From: Mesorhizobium sp. B4-1-3
GTDB taxonomy: Bacteria > Pseudomonadota > Alphaproteobacteria > Rhizobiales > Rhizobiaceae
Direction of reading: 5' to 3'
Length of the DNA: 64,000 nt
NCBI RefSeq assembly: GCF_006439355.1
Contig: NZ_VFTG01000001.1
Location: 532,501-596,500, forward strand
The notes under the pieces were generated by a model. That model did not search any database. It was given only the letters and a program-made list of their open reading frames with translations, and was not told where the DNA came from. Within the stretch, counting starts at the first letter, position 1. Each line of letters starts with the position of its first letter. The position numbers were made by a program, and so were the translations under genes. Positions 28,518 to 38,144 of the stretch are shown here, piece by piece.

Positions 28518-29438
28518 TTACTTGCCGCCTTCCAGCGTGTCGACGTCCTTCTTGAGCTTCCCGTCCGGGATCTCGACCTTGGCGGCCGCGCGCAGGTCCT
28601 TGACCATGGCGAAATACTTGTCGCGGATCACCGCCTGCTTGGCCTGGTCCTTGACGTCGTCGAAGGCCGGCGGCTGCTTGGCGCGCTTGTCCTCGAGCTT
28701 GATGACATGCCAGCCAAACTGCGTCTGCACCGGCTCCTTGGTGTATTTGCCGACGTCGAGCGCGAAGGCCGCCTTGTCGAATTCCGGCACCATCTGGCCC
28801 GGTCCGAACCAGCCGAGGTCGCCGCCATTGGTTTTGCCCGAGGGGTCATTGGTGTGTTCGTTGGCGAGCTTCTGGAAATCGGCGCCGCCATCGAGCTGCT
28901 TGATGATCGCCTCGGCCTCTTCCTTCGTCTTCACGAGGATGTGACGCGCATGCACCTCGTTGACCGGCGGCGTGTTGGCGATCTCCTGGTCGTAGCGGGC
29001 GCGCACTTCGGCGTCCGTCACCTTGTCGACCACTTCCTTCTCGACGACCTCGCCATGCAGGGCGCGCGCCTGCAGGAAAGCCATGCGGCGCTGGAAGTCG
29101 GCGTCCTTGTCGAGGCCCGCATCGACCGCCTTCTTGGCCATGACGCGAATCTCGATTGCGGCCGAAAGGGCTGCCGCGCGGCGCTGGTCGGGCGGCAGTT
29201 GGGCGAACTGCTGCGACAGTTCGCCTTCGGCGAGCTGCAGATCGGCCTCGGTCAGCTTCTCGCCATTGATCATGGCGACGACGGCATTGGGGTCGACCGG
29301 CTTCGCGGGAGCGGCGGCAGGCGCGGTGGCATCCGCGGGCTTGGTCTCCTGCGCCATCAGCGGCGACAGGCAAAGAGCCGAGAGCCCGAAGGCCAGACCA
29401 AGGCTGGCGAGCGAGGCGCGGCGGAACGACAGGGACAT
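28518..29438 (-). CDS. Periplasmic peptidyl-prolyl isomerase (parvulin/PpiC type)
   Basis: A 306-residue exported foldase. Signal peptide about 1-29 (RRASLASLGLAFGLSALCLS, cut after LMAQ-like), an alanine/proline linker, a SurA-like helical chaperone region, and a parvulin domain (about 155-245: VHARHILVKTKEEAEA, FGPGQMVPEFDKAAF, QTQFGWHVIKL). The ATG at 29438 has GGAG 9 nt upstream; an unbroken frame continuing to 32420 is an antisense artefact over secA. Pairing with divergent secA is conserved and suits folding of exported proteins. Confidence 0.93.
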   Translation of the reverse strand: MSLSFRRASLASLGLAFGLSALCLSPLMAQETKPADATAPAAAPAKPVDPNAVVAMINGEKLTEADLQLAEGELSQQFAQLPPDQRRAAALSAAIEIRVMAKKAVDAGLDKDADFQRRMAFLQARALHGEVVEKEVVDKVTDAEVRARYDQEIANTPPVNEVHARHILVKTKEEAEAIIKQLDGGADFQKLANEHTNDPSGKTNGGDLGWFGPGQMVPEFDKAAFALDVGKYTKEPVQTQFGWHVIKLEDKRAKQPPAFDDVKDQAKQAVIRDKYFAMVKDLRAAAKVEIPDGKLKKDVDTLEGGK

Positions 29439-29702
29439 CGAGATAAACTCCAATGGGGATTGCCAGTAAGGATCGCGTGAGCGAAAGGGTTCCAGATCAG
29501 TCGGATTGTGGCGGAATTTGGCGCTGCCCATAGGGCTAACGCGGCGTTGACATCGATTGAGCCCCCTCTTATCTGTCCATCGACTTGGCGTCCAGAACCG
29601 TTTTCCGGGCGCTTTTTGCGTTTGTCCGCATTCACGCGGATTTGATGGGCCCGCCCGGCGCCTATCGCAAACGGCTAAAATTGCTATCGAAAGGACCATT
29701 GG

Positions 29703-32435
29703 ATGGTCAGTCTCGGCGGTCTCGCCCGTAAGGTTTTCGGTTCTTCCAACGACCGCCGCGTCAAGTCGACCCGGCCCAGGGTTGAAGCCATCAACGCCAT
29801 GGAAAACGAGATGCGGGCGCTTTCCGACGCCGAGCTCGCGGGGCGCACGCAAAAGTTCCGCCAGGATCTCGCCAACGGCGCTTCGCTCGACGATCTCTTG
29901 GTCCCGGCCTTCGCCACGGTGCGCGAAGCGGCCCGCCGCGTGCTCGGTATGCGGCCTTTCGACGTCCAGTTGATCGGCGGCATGGTGCTTCACAATGGCG
30001 GCATCGCCGAGATGCGCACCGGCGAGGGCAAAACCCTGGTCGCCACCTTGCCGGTCTACCTCAACGCGCTCGCCGGCAAGGGCGTGCATGTCGTCACCGT
30101 CAACGACTATCTCGCCAAGCGCGACGCCGAATGGATGGGCCGCGTCTACAAATTCCTCGGCCTGACTGTCGGCATCATCGTCCACGGCCTTTCCGACGAC
30201 GAGCGCCGCGAGGCCTACGCCTGCGACGTCACCTATGCCACGAACAACGAGCTCGGCTTCGACTATCTGCGCGACAACATGAAGTATGAGCGCTCGCAGA
30301 TGGTGCAGCGTGGACACTCCTACGCCATCGTCGACGAGGTCGATTCCATCCTGGTCGACGAAGCGCGCACGCCGCTGATCATTTCCGGTCCCCTCGAGGA
30401 CCGTTCGGAAATGTACAACACCATCGACGCCTTCATGCTGAAGCTCGGTCCGGCCGATTACGAGGTCGACGAGAAGCAGAAGACCACCATCTTCACCGAG
30501 GAAGGCACGGAGAAGCTGGAGAACATGCTGCGCGACGCCGGCCTGTTGAAGGGCGAGTCGCTCTACGACGTCGAGAACGTCGCCATCGTCCACCACGTCA
30601 ACAACGCGCTTAAGGCGCATCTGCTGTTCCAGAAGGACCGCGATTACATCGTGCGCAACGGCGAGATCGTCATCATCGACGAGTTCACCGGCCGCATGAT
30701 GCCCGGCCGCCGCTATTCGGAAGGCCTGCACCAGGCTCTCGAAGCCAAGGAGCATGTGCAGATCCAGCCGGAGAACCAGACGCTGGCCTCCGTCACCTTC
30801 CAGAACTATTTCCGCCTCTACAAGAAGCTTGCCGGCATGACCGGCACAGCGCTGACCGAGGCGGAAGAATTCGCCAACATCTACAATCTCGAAGTCACCG
30901 AGATCCCGACCAACCTGCCGGTCGCCCGCAAGGACGAGGACGACGAGGTCTACCGGACGGTCGATGAGAAATACAAGGCGATCGTCAGGGAAATCAAAGA
31001 CGCGCGTGACCGTGGCCAGCCCATCCTGGTCGGCACCACCTCGATCGAGAAATCCGAGCTGCTGGCCGAGCGCCTGCGCAAGGAAGGCATCAAGGACTTC
31101 GAGGTCCTGAACGCCCGTCACCACGAGCGGGAAGCGTCCATCGTCGCCCAGGCCGGCAAGCCGGGCGCCATCACCATCGCCACCAACATGGCCGGCCGTG
31201 GCACCGACATCAAGCTCGGCGGCAACGCCGAGATGCGCATCGCCGAGGAGCTTGGCGACATGCCGCCCGGACCCGAACGCGAGGCTCGGGAAAAAGAGAT
31301 TATCGACGACGTCGAGCGCCTGAAGGAAAAGGCGCTGGCCGCCGGCGGCCTCTACGTCCTGGCCACCGAACGCCACGAATCGCGCCGCATCGACAACCAG
31401 CTGCGTGGCCGTTCCGGGCGCCAGGGCGATCCCGGCCGCTCGAAATTCTTCCTGTCGCTGCAGGACGATCTGATGCGCATCTTCGGCTCCGAGCGCATGG
31501 ACGGCATGCTGCAGAAGCTCGGCCTCAAGGAAGACGAAGCGATCATCCACCCCTGGATCAACAAGGCGCTGGAAAAAGCGCAGAAGAAAGTCGAGGCGCG
31601 CAACTTCGACATCCGCAAGAACCTCCTGAAATATGACGACGTTGCGAACGACCAGCGCAAGGTGGTGTTCGAGCAGCGCCTCGAGCTGATGGACGGCGAA
31701 GGCCTGTCCGAGACGATCGCCGAGATGCGCGAAGGCGTCATCGAGGAGATCGTCGCCAAGAACATCCCCGAGAATGCCTATGCCGAGCAGTGGAACGTCG
31801 CCGGCCTCAAGGAAGAGGTGGCGCAATACCTCAACCTGGACCTGCCGATCGAGGAATGGGTCAAGGAAGAGGGCATCGCCGAGGATGACATCCGCGAGCG
31901 CATCACCGCCGCGGCCGACGCTGCCGCCAAGGAGCGCGCCGACCGCTTCGGTCCCGACGTGATGAACTATGTCGAACGTTCGGTGGTGCTGCAGACGCTC
32001 GACCATCTGTGGCGCGAGCACATCGTCAACCTCGATCATCTGCGCTCGGTCGTCGGCTTCCGCGGCTATGCCCAGCGCGACCCGCTGCAGGAATACAAGA
32101 GCGAAGCCTTCGAGCTGTTCCAGGGCATGCTCGGCAACCTGCGCCAGGCCGTCACCGCGCAGCTGATGCGCGTCGAGCTGGTGCGCCAGGCGGCCGATGC
32201 GCCGCCGCCCGAAACGCCTGAGATGTTCGGCAGCCATATCGACGGCTCCACCGGCGAGGACGATTTCCAGGGCGGCGAGACCGCGCTTCTGATGCGCCAG
32301 GATACCAACGCCGTCGTCGCGCCGGAAAACCGCGACCCGAAGAACCCCTCGACCTGGGGCAAGGTCGGTCGCAACGAGCTCTGCCCCTGCGGTTCTGGCA
32401 AGAAATACAAGCACTGCCACGGCGCCTTCGCCTGA
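29703..32435 (+). CDS. secA: Preprotein translocase ATPase SecA
   Basis: A 910-residue motor that drives preproteins through SecYEG. Walker A MRTGEGKT (104-111), the [11 protein letters not shown] helicase II region, preprotein cross-linking domain, [11 protein letters not shown] in NBD2, helical scaffold, and a C-terminal zinc-binding SecB/ribosome tail with [14 protein letters not shown]. Full length and intact. Divergent from the parvulin gene with a 264-bp intergenic region. Confidence 0.98.
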   Translation: MVSLGGLARKVFGSSNDRRVKSTRPRVEAINAMENEMRALSDAELAGRTQKFRQDLANGASLDDLLVPAFATVREAARRVLGMRPFDVQLIGGMVLHNGGIAEMRTGEGKTLVATLPVYLNALAGKGVHVVTVNDYLAKRDAEWMGRVYKFLGLTVGIIVHGLSDDERREAYACDVTYATNNELGFDYLRDNMKYERSQMVQRGHSYAIVDEVDSILVDEARTPLIISGPLEDRSEMYNTIDAFMLKLGPADYEVDEKQKTTIFTEEGTEKLENMLRDAGLLKGESLYDVENVAIVHHVNNALKAHLLFQKDRDYIVRNGEIVIIDEFTGRMMPGRRYSEGLHQALEAKEHVQIQPENQTLASVTFQNYFRLYKKLAGMTGTALTEAEEFANIYNLEVTEIPTNLPVARKDEDDEVYRTVDEKYKAIVREIKDARDRGQPILVGTTSIEKSELLAERLRKEGIKDFEVLNARHHEREASIVAQAGKPGAITIATNMAGRGTDIKLGGNAEMRIAEELGDMPPGPEREAREKEIIDDVERLKEKALAAGGLYVLATERHESRRIDNQLRGRSGRQGDPGRSKFFLSLQDDLMRIFGSERMDGMLQKLGLKEDEAIIHPWINKALEKAQKKVEARNFDIRKNLLKYDDVANDQRKVVFEQRLELMDGEGLSETIAEMREGVIEEIVAKNIPENAYAEQWNVAGLKEEVAQYLNLDLPIEEWVKEEGIAEDDIRERITAAADAAAKERADRFGPDVMNYVERSVVLQTLDHLWREHIVNLDHLRSVVGFRGYAQRDPLQEYKSEAFELFQGMLGNLRQAVTAQLMRVELVRQAADAPPPETPEMFGSHIDGSTGEDDFQGGETALLMRQDTNAVVAPENRDPKNPSTWGKVGRNELCPCGSGKKYKHCHGAFA

Positions 32436-32443
32436 AGCCTATT

Positions 32444-32491
32444 TCCTTCTCCTCGCTTGCGGGGAGACGCTGCCCGAAGGGCGGATGAGGG
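32444..32491. repeat. CCTTCTCC-type interspersed intergenic repeat
   Basis: CCTTCTCCTCG-CTTG-CGGGGAGA hairpin followed by TGCCCGAAGGGCGGATGAGGGG. This is the layout of a common rhizobial intergenic repeat; a related hairpin is at 36635-36664. It follows secA and may assist termination. Confidence 0.6.
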
Positions 32492-32553
32492 GCAGCGCCG
32501 GCGCTGGCGATTCCTCCAGAACGGCGGTCTTGGTTCGGATTTTGCCGGCCGCT

Positions 32554-35142
32554 TCACACCAGGCCCGACGCGCGCGCCGCGGCCGCCGCTTCGCCACGCG
32601 AGATGACTTCCAGCTTCTCCAGCACCGCCGAGACGTGGTGATCGACCGTCTTGGGCGAAATCGTCAGATGCGCGGCGATCTTCTTGTTGGAAAAGCCTCG
32701 ATCGAGAAGTTCCAGCACTTCCATCTGGCGCTGCGTGAGACCGGCCTGGTTGGCGCGCGTCGCCTGTCGCGGTCCTCTCGCGATATGGCTGACCCCGCTT
32801 TCGCGCATAAGGCCGCGGGCATGCTGCGCGACCGCCCTCGCGCCAAGATCCTCGAAAATGGCGAGCGCCTCGCGCTGTGCCGCTTCGTCGCCGAGCAGCA
32901 GGGCCATGGCCTGTTCGAAAGGCGCGCCCATTTCGGCCCATAGCGCGGCGGCCGCGCGCCAGTCGCCGGTCAGTTGCAGGCGGTACGGCTCCGCCATGCC
33001 GTTGACATCGCCGGGTTCGGGGTCGGGCGACAACAGCTCCCGCCAGATCGCAAGCTCGCCGAACACGGCCGGCGTCGGCGCGAGGCTTTCCGCGACCGCG
33101 ATCAGGCGCAGGGCTTCCTGCCTGTCGGCTTGCCCGAGCCACGCCAATTCGGCCAGCACCCCGGCAAATGCCACAAGGCGCTGCAGTTCCATGCCCTTGT
33201 CCAGGAACCGCCGCATCTCCTCGACGATCGGCTCGGTCGACGGGTCGCCGCGGCGGATGCGCAACCTTGCCAGCGCCACCAGCGACGGATAGCGCACGAG
33301 CGGTGTCGTTGCGTCGTCGTCCACCACCTCATGCGCCAGTGTCGCGGCATCGTTCCAAAGGCCGCGGCGAAGCAGAAGCTGCGCCTGCACGCCCCGCATG
33401 TAATCGCGCCATGTCGCGAGATCGTTCTCGACGCAATAGCCGATGCCGCGCTCCAGGAACGACGCCGCCTCCTTGAAGTTGAGCCTGTTCATCTCGACGC
33501 AGGCGCAGTTCGTGAAGGCGCGCGCGGCATGCTCCTGGAAGTTGCCCGACAGCGCAATCCCGAGGCTGCGGGCGAGATCGCGCCGCCCCTTGGTAAAATC
33601 CAGCCATTGTCCCGCGGCGCCGACATTGTTCAGCGCATGACAGAGAATATCCGGGCGGTTGAGCCGCTCCGCCAGCTCGACCGCCTTGCCGCCGAGCAAA
33701 AGCGCGTCATCGAGCCGCTCGGCGAGCATCGCCAGTTGCGAGAGGTTCGAATAGGCCATCCCCAGCTCGGCACTGTCCGGCGCGGTCTCCAGAAGTTCCA
33801 CGGCTTGCTCGCCGAAACGGTCCGCCGACTCGCGATCGCCGAGCAGATAGGCGAAGCGCGACAGGCACCGGAGGCTGTCGCCTTCCTTGAGCCGGTCGCC
33901 CAGCGCCTGGCGCAGCAAGCGCGCTCGGCCCTGCGCCTCCATCGCCGCGTCGATGCGGCCGATCAGGTGGCACTCGAAGGCATGGCCTTCGTAAAGCTCC
34001 GCCCGCTTCTCCATCGGCAGGATATCCGCGTAGCGCAGGGCGACCTCGTAATAGCCCGCCGCATCGCGATGCGCGCCGACGTGGGAAGCCTCGCGCGCGG
34101 CCACCGGCGCGAGCTCGCGCACCACATCCAGGTTTTGCGCTTCCACGGCATGATGCACCAGCCTTGCGGTGGCGACCTGCGGGTTGTCCCGCAAGGCTGC
34201 CAGGGCGCGCTCGTTGTACTCGCGCCGTTTGCTGGGCGTCAGCGCCATCTCGATGGCCGTGCGGGCAATTTCGTGCCGGAAGGCATAGCCGTCGCCGAAA
34301 TCCTCGAGCAGGCCGTGGGCGACGCATTCGGCAAGCTGGCCGGCGGCGGCGATCCCGCAAAGGCCGCTGAGCGCCCACGCATCGGCGCGGCGCGGGAACA
34401 CCGAGACCGCGTCGAGCATCGAGCGGGCGCCCGGTGACAATTTTTCGGCGCGCGCCAGCACGGCGTCCCGCACGCTTGCCGGCAAGGCGCCGCTTCCTTC
34501 GGCGGCGAGCAGCTCGGTGACGAAGAAGGCGTTGCCGGCGCTCGCCCGGTAAATCGCGCCGCCATCGCGTTCGGCGGCCGCGGCCAGCGACAGCACCGCG
34601 CTTTCGCTGAGCAGCGGCACGTCGATGCGCACGACATTGCCGGCCGGTATCTCGCCGAGCGCCCGGCGCACCCGCATCTGTCCTTCGCTGCGGTCGGTGC
34701 GAGCCGTGATCAGAAGCAGGATGCGGGTGTTCGCAATGCGCCGGCCGAGGAAGCGCACGAAATCGAGCGTCGCGTCATCCGCCCAGTGCAGATCCTCGAT
34801 GACGAGCAGGCATGGGCCCTTGGCCTCGAAGACGTCGAGCGCCTCGGAAAACAATGGCAGCCGTTGCAACTGGCGGTCGTCGATCGCCCGCGGCAATTCC
34901 CACTGCCCGTTGCGCGCCAGATCGTAAAGCGGCCCCAGCGGATCAGGAATCGACAGGTCCTCACAGGCGCTGCGAAGCACGCTCACGCCGTCATCCAGCC
35001 GGCTCGCGAACACCTCGACCAGCGCCGTCTTGCCGGCGCCGGCCTCGCCAGAGACGACCACGACGCGGCCGCGGCCCGCTATTGCATCCGCCAACAGGGT
35101 GTCCATCTGCTGCAGCTGCGGCTGCCGTTCCAGAAGCATCAT
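32554..35142 (-). CDS. LuxR-type STAND ATPase transcriptional regulator
   Basis: An 862-residue ATP-dependent activator. The N-terminal AAA/NTPase has Walker A GEAGAGKT (32-39) and a Walker B-like LLVIEDLHWADD. A long helical TPR-like sensor region (about 350-780) follows, and a C-terminal LuxR helix-turn-helix (LTQRQMEVLELLDRGFSNKK, TISPKTVDHHVSAVLEKL). The architecture is MalT/LAL-like. The ATG at 35142 is chosen for its GAGAGAG; the frame is open to 35226. It is divergent from the DUF4242 gene, a likely target by position. Inducer unknown. Confidence 0.9.
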   Translation of the reverse strand: MMLLERQPQLQQMDTLLADAIAGRGRVVVVSGEAGAGKTALVEVFASRLDDGVSVLRSACEDLSIPDPLGPLYDLARNGQWELPRAIDDRQLQRLPLFSEALDVFEAKGPCLLVIEDLHWADDATLDFVRFLGRRIANTRILLLITARTDRSEGQMRVRRALGEIPAGNVVRIDVPLLSESAVLSLAAAAERDGGAIYRASAGNAFFVTELLAAEGSGALPASVRDAVLARAEKLSPGARSMLDAVSVFPRRADAWALSGLCGIAAAGQLAECVAHGLLEDFGDGYAFRHEIARTAIEMALTPSKRREYNERALAALRDNPQVATARLVHHAVEAQNLDVVRELAPVAAREASHVGAHRDAAGYYEVALRYADILPMEKRAELYEGHAFECHLIGRIDAAMEAQGRARLLRQALGDRLKEGDSLRCLSRFAYLLGDRESADRFGEQAVELLETAPDSAELGMAYSNLSQLAMLAERLDDALLLGGKAVELAERLNRPDILCHALNNVGAAGQWLDFTKGRRDLARSLGIALSGNFQEHAARAFTNCACVEMNRLNFKEAASFLERGIGYCVENDLATWRDYMRGVQAQLLLRRGLWNDAATLAHEVVDDDATTPLVRYPSLVALARLRIRRGDPSTEPIVEEMRRFLDKGMELQRLVAFAGVLAELAWLGQADRQEALRLIAVAESLAPTPAVFGELAIWRELLSPDPEPGDVNGMAEPYRLQLTGDWRAAAALWAEMGAPFEQAMALLLGDEAAQREALAIFEDLGARAVAQHARGLMRESGVSHIARGPRQATRANQAGLTQRQMEVLELLDRGFSNKKIAAHLTISPKTVDHHVSAVLEKLEVISRGEAAAAARASGLV

Positions 35143-35464
35143 CGCTCTCTCGCGAAATCGGAATTCCATCGTGGCGGGTCGCCACCGCGATAGCCTGGGA
35201 GACAGCCCTGAAATGTGACTTTCCACACACTAAGGTGCCATCTTCCACATAGAACGTTCCAAAGATAGGGAATCGTCCCGGCCAATATGGGGAATGGCTC
35301 CGATGCGTGGGATTTGCGGACATGGTGGTATCCGCCTCGCTCGAAACGAGCGCAGGACAATTCCACGGAAAACCGCGTAGCGGGTGGGCTCGGCGACTTC
35401 GCCGTGGCCTTTCGTCCGGAATTGCGTGGAGACTTGCAATCCAATCACGAAAGGAAAGACGATC
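35143..35464. other. 322-bp divergent regulatory region (LuxR ATPase / DUF4242)
   Basis: No gene found. It contains short inverted repeats that could be regulatory: GTGGCG/CGCCAC near 35175, GAACGTTC near 35252, CGCTCG-AAA-CGAGCG near 35337, and a single arm of the GCAATTCC-type repeat (TTTCGTCCGGAATTGCGT, about 35410-35427). AAAGGAAAG precedes the DUF4242 start. No promoter hexamers could be assigned with confidence. Confidence 0.5.
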
Positions 35465-35737
35465 GTGCCACGTTATCTCGTTGAACGCACCTTCCCGGAA
35501 GGCCTGCACGTACCGATGAACGATGCCGGCGCCACGGCGATGGGCGGCGTCATCGCCCGCAATGCCGAGAAGGGCGTCACCTGGGTGCAGTCCTTCGTCT
35601 CGCCCGACAAGGGCAAGAGCTTCTGCATCTACGACGCGCCTTCGCCGGAGGCGATCCGCAGCACGGCGCAGAAAAATTCGCTTCCTGTCGACAAGATCAC
35701 GGAGGTGCGGGTCCTCGACCCCTACTTTTATCGCTGA
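35465..35737 (+). CDS. DUF4242 domain-containing small protein
   Basis: A 90-residue protein that fills nearly its whole length with a DUF4242 fold: PRYLVERTFPEGLHVP, GVTWVQSFVSPDKGKSFCIY, APSPEAIRSTAQK and the C-terminal VDKITEVRVLDPYFYR. Members form ferredoxin-like dimers; a streptomycete relative binds nickel, but a general role is not established. The start is a GTG at 35465 with AAAGGAAAG upstream; no better ATG exists. It is divergent from the LuxR ATPase and followed by a DUF1127-like ORF. Confidence 0.88.
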   Translation: MPRYLVERTFPEGLHVPMNDAGATAMGGVIARNAEKGVTWVQSFVSPDKGKSFCIYDAPSPEAIRSTAQKNSLPVDKITEVRVLDPYFYR

Positions 35738-35789
35738 CTGGGCGGGCAGTGTCGGGCAGATCAGTCCCGTCGCTGGCGGACCTGATGCC

Positions 35790-35999
35790 GTGCCGGATAG
35801 CGAGAGTGTATCCGCCGCGGCGGACAAGGCCTCGCCCCGGCGCGGTTACATGCGACGGGCCCTGTCGGCGCTGCTTTCGCCGTTGCGAAACCGGCGCCGC
35901 CTTCTGCCGCCTCAGGACGATTACCTGAGACGCGACATCGGCCTCGATGAGCGGGAAAACCCGCGCGAATACTGGGACTATTGGTGGCATCACCGCTGA
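35790..35999 (+). CDS. DUF1127-like small basic protein
   Basis: A 49-69 residue protein. The C-terminal part RRDIGLDERENPREYWDYWW carries the DUF1127 core (LRDIGL-like) with an unusual tryptophan/histidine-rich end; the middle is arginine-rich (LRNRRRLLPP). DUF1127 proteins in alphaproteobacteria affect RNA turnover and phosphate or carbon metabolism, and act as small RNA-binding-like proteins. The start is uncertain: GTG 35790 or ATG 35850 (49 residues). It lies 52 bp after DUF4242, probably co-transcribed. Confidence 0.6.
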   Translation: MPDSESVSAAADKASPRRGYMRRALSALLSPLRNRRRLLPPQDDYLRRDIGLDERENPREYWDYWWHHR

Positions 36000-36118
36000 T
36001 CCTGCCCCGATCGGGATCAGCGACCATCCCTTTTACGACAGGCGCCGCTGGCGTGCGGAGTTGGCGTTGACTGGCCAACTCCCGCCGCTTGCGCGCCGCA
36101 ACTGAATTGGAGAGACAA

Positions 36119-36625
36119 ATGAGCATTCATATCGTGACCAGATGTATCGTCGGCGCCTCTGCCGCGATCATCATGATGGTTGCAGGCGCCGCCACGGCGG
36201 AAACCGCCAATCCGCTTGCCGAAAAAGTGCGGGCGCTCGACAGCCGCTTCGAGGACGTCGCGGTGGCGAAAGCCGAGGGCTACGCGCCGATCCCCTGCGC
36301 CAGCGGCCTCACCGGCGGCGCCATGGGCATCCATTACGTCAACGCCGCCTATCTGAAGGACGACGCCGTCGACGTCGCCAAGCCGGAAGCGGTGATGTAC
36401 GAGCCGATGGCCGACGGCACGCTGAAGCTGATCGCAGTCGAATACATCACTTCGAAAGGTCCCGCCTCGCTCGAAGGTCATCTTTTCAACTTCAACACGG
36501 CGCCCAACCGCTACGGCCTCGGCCCATTCTACGAACTGCATGTCTGGGCCTGGAAGCAGAACCCGACCGGCGCCTTCGCCGACATGAACCCGAATGTCTC
36601 CTGCGACGCCATGAAGGGGATGTAA
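36119..36625 (+). CDS. Secreted protein of unknown function
   Basis: A 168-residue exported protein. The signal peptide is about 1-27 (hydrophobic IVGASAAIIMMVAGA, cut after ATA). The mature part contains CASGLTGGAMGIHYVN, a DGTLKLIAVEYI strand and YELHVWAWKQNPTGAF. It is a beta-rich, roughly 140-residue domain seen in secreted bacterial proteins annotated only as hypothetical; I cannot name a family. GGAGAGA precedes the ATG. It is followed by a perfect terminator-like hairpin (36635-36664), so it ends the DUF4242 group. Confidence 0.8.
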   Translation: MSIHIVTRCIVGASAAIIMMVAGAATAETANPLAEKVRALDSRFEDVAVAKAEGYAPIPCASGLTGGAMGIHYVNAAYLKDDAVDVAKPEAVMYEPMADGTLKLIAVEYITSKGPASLEGHLFNFNTAPNRYGLGPFYELHVWAWKQNPTGAFADMNPNVSCDAMKGM

Positions 36626-36634
36626 GAGCGCCCA

Positions 36635-36664
36635 TTCCTTCTCCCCGTTCACGGGGAGAAGGAA
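36635..36664 (+). terminator. Perfect hairpin of the CCTTCTCC repeat family acting as terminator
   Basis: Arms TTCCTTCTCCCCG (36635-36647) and CGGGGAGAAGGAA (36652-36664) pair perfectly around TTCA, 10 nt after the stop of the secreted protein gene. There is no T-run, so it may act as a transcript-stabilising or repeat element. It resembles 32444-32491. Confidence 0.55.
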
Positions 36665-36740
36665 AGCCCCACCCACCCTTTCTTAAGGTGTTTCGGATAG
36701 ACCGAAACCTTGGAAAGAGGCGGAAAACGGAGAGTTCTGG

Positions 36741-38144
36741 GTGCGCTTTTCCGCGGCAACGACTGCCGGGCGGTTCCTGCCGCAGCGCTGGGCGCTGCGC
36801 ATGCGGCCGTTGCTTGGCCGCATCGATGCCGTGCTGTTCACCGCCGACGAGCGCGGCGAAGCCGGGCGCATGTCGCTGATCGCCTTTTCCATCCGCATCG
36901 TCAGCGCCTTGATCGCCTTCGTCAGCCAGGTGCTGATGGCGCGCTGGATGGGGTCGTTCGAATACGGCATCTCGGTGCTGGTCTGGGTGACGATGGTGAT
37001 CGTCGGCAATCTCGCCTGCCTCGGCTTCCACACTTCGGTGATCCGCTTCATTCCCGAATATCGCGAGCGCGGCATGCTGGCCGAGCTGCGCGGCATCGTG
37101 CAGGCGAGCCGCCTCTTCGTGCTCGTCGCCTCGACGCTGGTAGCGGGCCTCGGCGCGCTTGGCGTCTGGCTCGCCTCAAACTGGATCGAGAACTACTACG
37201 TCATCCCCTTCATCCTCGGCGCCATCTGCCTGCCGATGATCGCGCTCGGCGATCTCCTGCAAGGGCTGGCGCGCGCCAATTCCTGGGCGCTGCTGGCGCT
37301 GTCGCCCACCTATCTGGTGCGGCCGGTGCTGATCCTGGTGTTCATGGCGCTGATGCTTGGCCTGCGCTACGTGCCCGACGCCAAGACCGCGATCTTCGCC
37401 TTGATCGCCGCCACCTATGTCACCACGCTCGGCCAGCTGATGGCCGTCACCTCGCGCATGGACAAGAAAGTCCCGCCCGGGCCGATGACCGTGCATTTCG
37501 GCCAGTGGATCCTCGTCTCGCTGCCGATCTTCCTGGTCGAGGGCTTCTTCTTCCTGCTCACCAATGCCGACGTGCTGATGGTGGGCGCCTATCTCGATCC
37601 CAATGACGTCGCCGTCTACTTCGCCACGGTGAAGACGCTGGCGCTGGTGCATTTCGTCTATTTCGCGGTCAAGGCGGGTGTCGCCCAGCGCTACGCCCAG
37701 TTCACCCATGGCGAGCCGCACCGGCTTGCCGCCTTCGCCCGCGAGACGGTCTCCTGGACCTTCTGGCCCTCGCTTTTGATGGCGCTGCTGGTGCTGGCGC
37801 TGGGCGAGCCGATGCTGGTGCTGTTCGGTCCCGAATTCACCGCCGGCTACCCGCTGCTCTTCCTGCTGGTGCTGGGCGTCGTCGCGCGCGCCGCCGTCGG
37901 CCCCTGCGAAAGCCTGCTCACCATGAGCGGCAACCAGAACATCTGCGCCGCCGTCTACGCCATGACGCTTGCGCTCAACATCGGCCTGAACGTGATCCTG
38001 ATCCCGCTCTTCGGCCTCTGGGGCGCGGCGATCGCCACCAGCCTCGCCATGGTCTTCGAGGCCAGCGCGCTCTCCTTCACCGTCTGGCGCAAGCTCGGCA
38101 TCGTGATGGCGATCTTCGTGCCTGCAAAGAAGGAAATCGCCTGA
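36741..38144 (+). CDS. Oligosaccharide/lipopolysaccharide flippase (Wzx/MATE-like)
   Basis: A 467-residue membrane protein with about 12-14 hydrophobic segments of the polysaccharide-biosynthesis (PST/MurJ-like) superfamily: SRIVSALIAFVSQVLMARWMG, then GVGAYLDPNDVAVYFATVKTLA and LGVVARAAVGPCESLLTMSGN. Such proteins flip undecaprenyl-linked glycans across the inner membrane. The start is a GTG at 36741 with AGAG upstream; a later ATG (near residue 21) is possible. Its TGA overlaps the ATG of the acyltransferase (TGATG). Confidence 0.88.
   Translation: MRFSAATTAGRFLPQRWALRMRPLLGRIDAVLFTADERGEAGRMSLIAFSIRIVSALIAFVSQVLMARWMGSFEYGISVLVWVTMVIVGNLACLGFHTSVIRFIPEYRERGMLAELRGIVQASRLFVLVASTLVAGLGALGVWLASNWIENYYVIPFILGAICLPMIALGDLLQGLARANSWALLALSPTYLVRPVLILVFMALMLGLRYVPDAKTAIFALIAATYVTTLGQLMAVTSRMDKKVPPGPMTVHFGQWILVSLPIFLVEGFFFLLTNADVLMVGAYLDPNDVAVYFATVKTLALVHFVYFAVKAGVAQRYAQFTHGEPHRLAAFARETVSWTFWPSLLMALLVLALGEPMLVLFGPEFTAGYPLLFLLVLGVVARAAVGPCESLLTMSGNQNICAAVYAMTLALNIGLNVILIPLFGLWGAAIATSLAMVFEASALSFTVWRKLGIVMAIFVPAKKEIA

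Noticed and set aside
29439..32420. Frame extending upstream of the parvulin gene through the whole antisense of secA.
   Set aside because: The parvulin has a clear signal peptide and ribosome-binding site at 29438; the extension is only the reverse of secA.
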